Positions 18,573 through 24,361 of a stretch of DNA of 24,361 nucleotides are shown here, piece after piece. The first letter of the stretch is position 1. Each line of letters opens with the position of its first letter. Both the position numbers and the translations under genes were made by a program. Below the pieces are notes generated by a model. It searched no databases and was not told where the DNA came from. It saw only the letters and a program-made list of their open reading frames with translations. Location: NCBI RefSeq assembly GCF_963678635.1, contig NW_026971395.1, positions 1 through 24,361 on the forward strand, read 5' to 3'. This stretch comes from Symsagittifera roscoffensis (Eukaryota; Xenacoelomorpha; Acoela; Convolutidae).

Positions 18573-19055
18573 CTAATAGTTCCAACTCATTTGTTGAACA
18601 TTTTCTTCTTGTGAGTTTAGGTACCTGGATGCAAATGAGATCGGAACCCACAAGCCTTCATCTGTTTGATATTCTAAAGTAGCCCCCAAACCATCATGGC
18701 TTGTGTCACAATTAAATATTGTATCTCGGTTGGCATCGTAATAGTTTACTTTGGTAATCTTCGCTATTGCACTTTTTATGGTATCAAACACCACTGTGTT
18801 TTCTTCCACCAACTCGAACTTCTTGACTTGTAGTTTCATGTTTTTTAACTTTTTATTTTGATTCTCCCCTTTAAGTAGTGGCCTCAGCTTTTCCGTTAGG
18901 CTTGCCGCGTTGAGTATAAGTTTTGCTAGATGTCTTATTCTACCCAAGAAGGATCTGAGTTGTTTAAGCGATTTCGGTAGATTTAAGTTTAATATCGCTT
19001 CAGTTTTAGTAAAATTTGGACTGAGCCCTGATTCCAAAAAACGATGACTAGCCAA
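18573..19055 (-). pseudogene. pol: RT thumb/connection and RNase H N-terminal part
   Basis: The frame begins with ESGLSPNFTKTEAILNLNLP and LKQLRSFLGRIRHLAKLI, the connection region of gypsy RT. It continues through a Lys-rich spacer to NYYDANRDTIFNCDTSHDG, whose CDTSHDGLGATL carries the first RNase H Asp. VPISFASRYLNSQEENVQ then precedes the expected Glu helix, where the frame stops (MSWNY). A single frameshift separates it from the RNase H remainder downstream. Confidence 0.85.
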
Positions 19056-19064
19056 TTCACCTGT

Positions 19065-19472
19065 TTAAAAAAAAAATTCACATTTTGAGATTTTCAAAGC
19101 CAGATTTTCATCATTTAGTTTCTTCGGTACCGTTTCCACTAAATTTTCATGTTCACTTTCGTTTCCCTTTGAACCAATAAAAATGTGATCCAGAAAACAA
19201 AATGTGTTTTTTGCGTGGTAATTAGTTCTGTCCATGGCTTTTTGGAATTCAGCTGGCATGTCTGCTAGTCCATAAAACCCCGTAAGGAATTTATATGTCC
19301 CTGTAGCCTTTGCACCAACAATATTGAAGTTAGACTGTTTAACTGTGTCTGCAGCCAATTTTAGCTGACTATACACGTACTTTGAGTCTAACAGCGCGAA
19401 ATAAAGTGTAGAGTTTTTGTTCTCCGTAATGATTTGACTTACCCCATCGATGAGTTCATCTACTTTAGGCAT
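19065..19472 (-). pseudogene. pol: Reverse transcriptase palm with altered active site
   Basis: The frame starts at MPKVDELIDGVSQII and shows motif A, YFALLDSKYVYSQLKLA (catalytic Asp), motif B, TGTYKFLTGFYGLADMPAEF, and motif C, FCFLDHIFIGS, followed by ENLALKISKCEFFF. The catalytic pair of motif C should be Asp-Asp but reads Asp-His, a change that would abolish polymerase activity. It ends at a run of A residues (19065-19073), where an indel switches frame into the connection region. Codon-level decay matches the other modules. Confidence 0.88.
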
Positions 19473-19725
19473 TTGTTATTTTTTTTGAACAAATTGTCTG
19501 TTGATTAGTTTTGCGTCCAACGCCTATTTTTATTTCATCGAGTCGTCCTTTTTTACTGTTATTACAATAAGGGCTATGAAACAGTCGCTTGTACATTTGT
19601 CTAGCTTTGTGATGTGACCTTCTGTCAACAGTTTTCAGTTTCCATCTCTACCTTATCCTGTATATGTATTGGAATTCTTCTCCCTTTTTCTTGAATCGGA
19701 CATAGGGGATACCTGAACTTTGAAC
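19473..19725 (-). pseudogene. pol: RT N-terminal region, decayed
   Basis: Only pieces are readable on the minus strand, including LDAKLINRQFVQKK immediately before the RT palm frame. It matches where the fingers subdomain should be, but stops break every frame. Confidence 0.5.
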
Positions 19726-19953
19726 CTACAATATGGTTTTCTGAAATTCCTTGTTGGTCGAATAAATTGCTGAATTTATTAAAAAATTTGTCGTTTCAAC
19801 ATTCCGACAGTTCTTTTGGAGCTGGTCTTTGTGTGGTGGCCTCCCCAATTGTCCTTGTAAATTCAAACCCGTTTTGCATCTGGTTTTACGTTCCGTCACC
19901 GGGAATGTAGCTTCTTTCACCTCCCAGCCGGCCGATTGAAGATTCGTCTTCAA
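19726..19953 (-). pseudogene. pol: Protease C-terminal part and linker
   Basis: The frame reads NLQSAGWEVKEATFPVTERK and RCKTGLNLQGQLG. The alternation of hydrophobic residues and a GLNLQGQLG motif is like the second half of a gypsy protease, where a Gly-Leu-Asp/Asn-Leu/Ile motif near the C-terminus packs beside the active site. It continues the protease of the preceding frame after a shift at about 19955. Confidence 0.6.
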
Positions 19954-19956
19954 TGT

Positions 19957-20640
19957 TTACAATACACAGATCGGTTGCTTATTGTAATCAACGAACTTTG
20001 TAGCCAAGTTCAGTTTGTCAGACGGGATGAATCTTGCGTTGTTTGACTTATCCATTATTTCTTTTACCGTCGCCCAATTTAAGAACGAGACTGGAATTCC
20101 GGTATCTTCCGTCAGTTGTATTATTTGATTGTCTATTCTTACCATGGCCTTTAGTGATTTGACTCTATTCAACTTTGGGTCTCGGATTGAATCGATTTTC
20201 TGAACTTGCATTGTCTCTCCATGCGACACTTTCTTGTTTTCACTAATTCTGTCCCACAAATATCTCGAGATTCTTTGATTCCCTGTCTGATCTGTTTGTA
20301 TCGACATCACTTCAAAATCACTACATGAACCAAAACTTTCTCTTATCTGATCACCTTCCACTACGGATCCGTCAGATTCTTCCGCAACCTCACTCACTTG
20401 CTGAGATTTACTCATTTTCGCAAAGTGTTTTGGTTTGCCACAATTCTTACAAGTTTTACCCATTGCGGGACAGTGTTTCAGGTGACCCTGATCGAATGCT
20501 CTTCCACATCTGTTGCGTGGTTTAGCTTTCGTTGTAGAGTTTCTGTTGGTGTTTTGTTGTTTATTTGTTTCCCTCATATTATAATGTTGATTTTTTTTGT
20601 GTTTCCTGTTGAAGCCCTGATTGCCATCACTGGTTCCTGT
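19957..20640 (-). pseudogene. gag-pol: Gag zinc knuckles and aspartic protease N-terminal part
   Basis: The frame contains RCGRAFDQGHLKHCPA, then CKNCGKPKHFAKMSKSQ: two CCHC-type knuckles, each missing one Cys (the first position of knuckle 1, and the last of knuckle 2, now Ser). After a Ser/Glu-rich spacer comes MVRIDNQIIQL followed by EDTGIPVSFLNWATVKEIM, whose Asp-Thr-Gly is the retroviral-type protease active site. An ATG at 20577 exists, but sequence upstream (to about 20640) reads sensibly in the same frame (NQGFNRKHKKNQHYN), so I place the join with Gag there. Confidence 0.82.
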
Positions 20641-21461
20641 TTTACCCTCACTCCCGAGTTGTAGTTGTTACTTGTTCCTCCTTTTGTCGCTTCATTTGTC
20701 TTTTGAAATGGCATTTTAGTCAATTTTGTATGTTCGAATTTTATAGCCCTCTTCAAAACTTCCTCTGGATCTAGCGTTTCAAAAGTCAGGATATCCTTCA
20801 ACGTCATGTTTGTCATTTTCGAAAAGATTAAGTCACGAACTATCTCACTGTCCAATGTTCCGAGGTCTGACCTAGCTGCTTGTGCAGTTAGCGCTGCATG
20901 AAATACCTCCAGTAATTCTCTGGATTCTTGCATTCTTGTGAACAATTTATATCTCTCTTAGGTCACGCATTTTACCTTTTGAAACGAAATTTCTGCAAGC
21001 TCTGTAATTTCCCTGAACGACATTTTGAATATTTCGACGTGTGGATTCTTCTGTAGAAATCGTTTCTTTTCTTCTGTTCCGAGTGAAAACCAGTTTCTTT
21101 GCACCTATTTGTAAAAAAAAACATTGTGGCCAACTCCTGGTCCCCGTGTTCGTCTTCCCTCATTTTCCAACAATACTCTATCTCTTGCTAACTTGTTTCT
21201 AAGATTCCTGGCTGCAGTCGCAGCGTCAGTCTCTCCATCCGGTTATGTTTCTGGTCTTGGCGGTGGGTCTTCTAATATGTCTTTTGGTTCCTTTAACATA
21301 ACCTCTGGATTTACGTTTTCTTTCACGGTTACTGCTATTAGGAATTGCTCGAACCAGATTTTAAATTGCCACGGATGGTCTAAATTCGCGGACGCCCAGA
21401 ACACGAGTATTCCCTTATCCCTCCGATTGTCCTGGGCTGCGAATCCTGCTGGCTGCGCCAT
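20574..21461 (-). pseudogene. gag: Gag matrix/capsid region, three nonsense codons
   Basis: A single frame runs from the ATG at 21461 to the TAA at 20574-20576, interrupted at 21243-21245 (TAA), 21105-21107 (TAG) and 20958-20960 (TAA). The start MAQPAGFAAQDNRRDKG is followed by HPWQFKIWFEQFLIAV, the Trp/Phe-rich helix usual near gypsy Gag N-termini. Later come TEEKKRFLQKNPHVEIF, the helical capsid part RELLEVFHAALTAQAARS, and DILTFETLDPEEVLKRAI. The ATG uses the last LTR base and the first two bases of the primer-binding site. A frame change near 20640 leads to the zinc knuckles. Confidence 0.82.
21440..21460 (-). other. Primer-binding site, serine-tRNA type, 21 nt
   Basis: On the plus strand the bases end CCTGCTGGCTGCGCCA and start CGAAT. 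This equals a tRNA 3' end: half a T-loop, the T-stem strand CCTGC, acceptor strand TGGCTGC, discriminator G and CCA. A discriminator G is a feature of eukaryotic serine tRNAs, and serine primers are known in some gypsy elements. It abuts the 5' LTR with no gap. Confidence 0.85.
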
Positions 21462-21675
21462 GTGATATCCTATGCGGTATCGTGTGAAAACTAATGGTAA
21501 CTCAAGAATGTATTCTGATTTACTTGAATTGAGTTTTCTTTTCTCTTTCTAAAAATTAGTAACTGAGAGTGATACAGCAGAATCGATGACCTTGTACACA
21601 CCATAATAATAAAAAATTCTGTTGAAGGTAGGTATTGCATAATTCAACTACTGCTATTGCAGTAGCACTATGACA
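21461..21675 (-). repeat. 5' LTR (215 bp)
   Basis: In element orientation it begins TGTCATAGTGCTACTGC and ends GATATCACA. It differs from the 3' LTR by about 23 positions by eye, including a 2-bp indel. The Gag frame remains open inside it from 21548 to the ATG. Confidence 0.93.
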
Positions 21676-21934
21676 CAGCTTAAAAAAAAGAAACACTTAA
21701 AAATGACGGAAATCTAATGGTGCCCCCTTCATCATGTGTTGGTTAGCGAAACTACCTTTTTTTCAAATGATGGATTAATTTTGGGAATACTAGAAGCAGT
21801 AAGACCTTTCTGGTCAAATTAGAAGCAGTAAAAGCATTCGAGTTCTCAGTACTCGTCATGGGGTATTTTTGTGGGCAAATGAAAACCGTACATTTTTTGC
21901 CCGATAGTGAACAAAATCATCTAAAGCAGCGCCA
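21676..21934. other. Flank of the LTR element, no gene
   Basis: No supported gene lies here. The bases cacttaaaaatgacggaaatctaat at 21695-21719 resemble unit 2 at about 13881-13905 (cacttaaactattggaaaatgctaat), hinting that the element split a tandem unit. A 12-base repeat, tagaagcagtaa, occurs at about 21790 and 21821. Confidence 0.4.
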
Positions 21935-21955
21935 TATAAAGCAGCGCCATATAAA
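21922..21955 (+). promoter_or_regulatory. Tandem 15-bp duplication with two TATAAA motifs
   Basis: The 15-mer taaagcagcgccata is repeated head to tail (21922-21936, 21937-21951), giving TATAAA at 21935-21940 and 21950-21955. An ATG in good Kozak context (A at -3, G at +4) lies at 22019, about 65 bases downstream. A core promoter for the downstream exon is plausible but unproved. Confidence 0.4.
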
Positions 21956-22018
21956 TTGTGTCGACGTTTAGTAAACATTCATGAACATTCTGACTGCAAC
22001 TCAAGCAACGACTAAATC

Positions 22019-22105
22019 ATGGCGGATATATGTTTCAGTTTTTATTCCGTTCAGTTGGAATTACTCCGTACTGTTTTTTTAGTTGAAATTTATTCAGTGT
22101 TAATT
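22019..22105 (+). CDS. Possible first exon or short upstream frame
   Basis: An ATG in strong context (aaatcATGGcg) opens 28 codons, reading MADICFSFYSVQLELLR, to a TAA at 22103-22105. If spliced, the only phase-compatible GT I see for the acceptor at 22178 is inside the Gln codon at 22052-22054, a weak donor (CA/GTTGGA). It may therefore be a first exon, an upstream frame in a 5' leader, or chance. The TATA-like pair lies 65-85 bases upstream. Confidence 0.25.
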
Positions 22106-22179
22106 TAATAACAGAGCAACTCTAGATCTGGAAATGCGAAGTTGCTTTTTTGTTTTTTGATATTCAATCAATTTTTTAG

Positions 22180-22579
22180 GGAAGAAGAAGATAAAAGAGA
22201 AGAAGAGGAAAGAAAAGAAAGAGAAAATCAAAGAAAGATGAAAAAAGAGCAGGAACAAAAAGAAAAGGAAAAAAAAGAGGCGGAAGAAAGAGAGGCGGAA
22301 AAAAGAGAGGCAGAAAAAAGAGAGAGGGAAGAAAAAAAGCGGGAATCAATAGAGCGGGAAAAGGAAATAGACAGACAGAAGGAGCAGAGGAACAAAGCGT
22401 TTCAAGACATGCAAAAAACCAGAGCCGAAGCGGTGGAAACCATTGATGATCCCGGAGTTTTCGCATCGTTGAAAGATGGGGTGGCATATGTCGCTAGTGG
22501 AGTAGGAAGTGCTGCGGTGGAATTAGGAAGTGCTGTGGTGGATGTGGTCACAGCACCTGTGCGATGGCTTTACAGCTAA
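22180..22579 (+). CDS. Probable terminal exon: charged coiled coil with Gly/Ala/Val-rich end
   Basis: A pyrimidine-rich tract followed by TTTTTTAG (22172-22179) looks like a 3' splice site, and the frame continues to TAA 22577-22579. Residues 1 to about 80 are almost all Glu, Lys, Arg and Gln, a long single-helix or coiled-coil pattern, with a 5-residue repeat (EAEER/EAEKR) at 22277-22336. Then QDMQKTRAEAVETIDDPGVF leads to a small-residue hydrophobic end, GVAYVASGVGSAAVELGSAV, and VTAPVRWLYS. Base composition shifts from A/G-rich to balanced, which supports real coding at the end. No ATG opens the frame until residue 20, so the start must come from an upstream exon. I recognise no family and assign no function. 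Confidence 0.5.
22277..22336 (+). repeat. 15-bp in-frame tandem repeat, about four copies
   Basis: gaggcgga... units start at 22277, 22292 and 22307, with a degenerate fourth at 22322. They encode repeats of Glu-Ala-Glu-Lys/Glu-Arg within the coiled coil. Confidence 0.8.
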
Positions 22580-22879
22580 TTTTCTTGAGAAATGAAAAAG
22601 TTACAAAGAAAGTATAGTTATACCAAATTCAAATCAGAGCTTTTACGTTATTCAGTCATCCGTCGCCAATACGTCCAACTCAGAAACAGGAATGGACTAT
22701 TCTAAGGCTGAATAGGTTTTGTTAGTTGTCAGTTTATCGCGGAAACAGTAATTGTTATTATTATTAGTCAAAAATTGCCCACTTTTCTTTCTCGTATGCA
22801 CAGAAACTTTGAAACGATTTTGATGGTGCCTTCTTGCCGAAGTTAAAGCCGACTTTGATTTCCAGATTTTAAAACTTAT
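22580..22879. other. Downstream of the probable exon, no gene seen
   Basis: No AATAAA near the stop was found and no RNA gene is visible. A pyrimidine-AG site, gatttccag (to 22866), precedes the next open frame and could be a splice acceptor or chance. Confidence 0.3.
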
Positions 22880-23152
22880 TTGGCGGCTTTTGAAGTCAAT
22901 CAAATAGTAAAAATGATGAAATCCATGGTTCATATCCCAATAACAGGGGAGTTTGTTGATATGCAGCACTCAAGTAGTCGAAAAATGACAAAATTAAATA
23001 TTTTGTCTATCAGTATTTTTGATAATTATAAGATGGATTGGTTTAATAAAAAAATTTGTAACCTGTCACATAACAAATTTTTGAGTATTTTGTCAAAGGT
23101 AGGATTTAAGGTGCGAAAAAAAATTATCATTAGGAATAAATTTAAATTTTAA
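22880..23152 (+). CDS. Unassigned 90-codon frame, doubtful
   Basis: The frame reads VNQIVKMMKSMVHIPITGEF and VDMQHSSSRKMTKLNILSI and turns Lys/Asn/Phe/Ile-rich towards the end, as AT-rich non-coding DNA does. The listed first codon (22880) is TTG, not ATG, and the frame extends slightly upstream to the TTTCCAG site at 22866. The first half has a protein-like mix of residues, so a small exon is possible; the second half is probably chance. Confidence 0.2.
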   Translation: MAAFEVNQIVKMMKSMVHIPITGEFVDMQHSSSRKMTKLNILSISIFDNYKMDWFNKKICNLSHNKFLSILSKVGFKVRKKIIIRNKFKF

Positions 23153-23153
23153 C

Positions 23154-23200
23154 AAAAAACTCCATCGTACGGTGTAATTGATAACGATTGGAGTTTTTTT
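23154..23200. repeat. Imperfect hairpin
   Basis: aaaaaactccatcg (23154-23167) pairs with cgattggagtttttt (23185-23199) with one bulged T, around a 17-nt loop whose edges (ta/ta) may add pairs. It lies just past the TAA of the doubtful frame. Confidence 0.7.
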
Positions 23201-23280
23201 GACGATAATTTTTGATTCAACTAAAAGTTTTTGCACGCATTTCAAATCCCACGCTCATTAGATCACTCAAAAAAATTTTA

Positions 23281-23890
23281 CGCCTCGGAATACGCACTTT
23301 TTTCAAAAACCAATCTTTTTTATCTAAAAAAACTCAAGAGTAAAATTAAGAATAAGCGTTTTCAATTATTTGAGTTCGATTTGTCAAAAAAAAGCTGCGA
23401 AAAAAATTGAAAATGATTTTCAAAACCAGTTTTAACTTTAGTAAGAAAATGTCATCAAAAATGTCTCAAAAATCTACTCAGACAAGAAAAAAGTGTCGGG
23501 TGATTTGTGATTAAGCAAACTGTGATTTATAAAATTTTAGTTCGTTCACTGTGTCAAGGAAGTCTTTAAAATTTATCACAAAATGATGGACATGAATATA
23601 CAACCCACATAATTTTTAATGCCTCCAACAAGGTTATTTTACTTTCGTGCTTTTTCCTTTCCTGACAAAGTGCTTTGATTGTAAAAGTGACTTCAAATTA
23701 AACCAACTGCATGATGATTGTTGCTATAGTTTATGCTGGGTCAATTGTGTCAACCTACCGTAACAGAAAAATTGAGGGGAGGGGGTCGGGTGTGGGGGGA
23801 TTGTTTGGGGATTTTCAATGTTTGGGGAAGGGAAATTATGTATTGGATGGCAAACGATTTATAGATGCACATACATTCAATCCTCATTTA
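23281..23890. repeat. Diverged direct repeat copy A
   Basis: Copy A aligns with copy B at a nearly constant offset of about 610-621 bases. Anchors are acgcacttttttcaaaaacc, attttcaaaaccagtttt (23418 against 24039), aagtgtcggg against gagtgttggg, and tttcctgacaaagtgctttgatt (23659 against 24280). No gene is supported. The frame at 23711-24013 crosses the G-rich tract and both copies and is probably chance. Confidence 0.7.
23776..23810 (+). other. G-quadruplex-type G-rich tract
   Basis: The runs GGGG-A-GGGGG-TC-GGG-TGT-GGGGGG, followed by ATTGTTTGGGG, meet the usual four-run, short-loop pattern. It is unique in this AT-rich window. Confidence 0.75.
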
Positions 23891-24361
23891 CGCAATTTGC
23901 AGGCGAACTTTTCAAAAAAGCCAAAAATGACTTTTTTGACCTATTACTTCAACATTTTGCTTGAGGGGCAAAAAAATTTATCAACAATGCTGGTCTTGTT
24001 TTTTTATTTTTGAGCTACATGAAAAACTGCAATGTAATTTTCAAAATCGGTTTTGAAAAAATCGTCAAACTCATCTCTCAAAATCAGCCCAGAAGAGCAA
24101 GAGTGTTGGGTAATAAGTCAGTAAAATATTATTAGGTTTGCTTTTTGCAAGTAGTATTACTCAAATATTACTACTCAAGCCTTCATTGATTAAAACATAT
24201 TGATGTATGTAAATAACAAACCAATTATTTTTTAGTGAAACCTCAATCACAGATAATTTTCGAGCTATTGTGATTTTCTTTCCTGTAAAGGGCTTTGATC
24301 GTGAAAATTAGTTCAATATAAAAAAATTGCCTAACCACTAATGATAAGCAGCAGTGTACAT
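23891..24361. repeat. Diverged direct repeat copy B, cut by the window end
   Basis: This is the second copy matching 23281-23740, with many substitutions and small indels. The part corresponding to the G-rich tract would fall beyond the window. Confidence 0.65.

Larger units (their letters stand above)
14676..21675 (-). mobile_element. Ty3/gypsy LTR retrotransposon with both LTRs, inactive
   Basis: This 7.0-kb element lies on the minus strand. It has LTRs at both ends starting TGTCA and ending CACA, a G-rich polypurine tract next to the 3' LTR and a tRNA-Ser-type primer-binding site next to the 5' LTR. Inside, the order is Gag, protease, RT, RNase H, integrase and 3' extension, which defines Ty3/gypsy (integrase after RNase H). 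LTR differences of roughly one base in ten by eye, and the many stops, show an old insertion. Flanking five-base sequences (caaca on the left, cagct on the right) do not match, so the target-site duplication is lost or was never simple. Confidence 0.93.

Noticed and set aside
21124-21465. 113-codon + strand frame ending in the LTR
   Set aside because: Antisense of Gag; the Gag frame on the other strand has the recognisable helices and the PBS-linked start.
14671-21680. Target-site duplication around the minus-strand element
   Set aside because: The flanking five bases are caaca and cagct, which differ at two of five; no convincing duplication at four, five or six bases.
22176-22487. 103-codon minus-strand Leu/Pro/Phe-rich frame
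   Set aside because: It is the antisense of the Glu/Lys/Arg-rich coiled coil, which always yields Phe/Leu/Ser/Pro-rich shadows.
23154-23200. Rho-independent terminator
   Set aside because: The shape is similar, but everything else in the window is eukaryotic; kept as a hairpin only.
23711-24013. 100-codon + strand frame
   Set aside because: It runs through the G-rich tract and across the junction of two repeat copies; composition is that of non-coding AT-rich DNA.

Overview
The window looks like repeat-rich, AT-rich DNA from an animal genome, probably an invertebrate. The reasons are a spliceosomal-type 3' splice site, TATA/HSE/X-box-like motifs, and two decayed LTR retroelements of the Ty3/gypsy (Metaviridae) type. 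I cannot name the species. No bacterial gene, operon, tRNA, rRNA or CRISPR array is visible.

Region 1 (1 to about 12.73 kb, + strand) is a badly eroded, unusually long retroelement that enters from the left window edge. Its order is Gag (capsid-like then basic N/R/S-rich), reverse transcriptase, RNase H, integrase with an intact D,D(35)E triad, a basic integrase tail, and then more than 4 kb of envelope-like coding remnants in several frames ending in a membrane anchor and a proline-rich tail. The + strand is strikingly A-rich and G-poor throughout, and this bias stops near 12.68 kb. No LTR of this element was recognised.

Region 2 (12.73-14.68 kb) is non-coding: two diverged tandem units offset by 820-880 bp plus the start of a third, each opening with a small palindrome.

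Region 3 (14.676-21.675 kb, - strand) is a complete-length but dead gypsy-type element of 7.0 kb with both LTRs (213 and 215 bp, roughly a tenth diverged), a polypurine tract and a 21-nt primer-binding site matching a serine tRNA 3' end. Gag, protease, RT, RNase H, integrase and a 3' extension are all recognisable but broken by stops and frameshifts. Its gag ATG is made by the LTR/PBS junction. Between RNase H and integrase lies a short block with a heat-shock-element array and an RFX X-box-like palindrome, bracketed by a 12-bp direct repeat. It seems to have inserted into the third tandem unit of region 2.

Region 4 (21.68-24.36 kb) holds a duplicated TATA-like motif, one probable exon encoding a Glu/Lys/Arg-rich coiled coil with a Gly/Ala/Val-rich end, and a second family of diverged direct repeats (about 620 bp apart) with a hairpin and a G-quadruplex-type G-rich tract.
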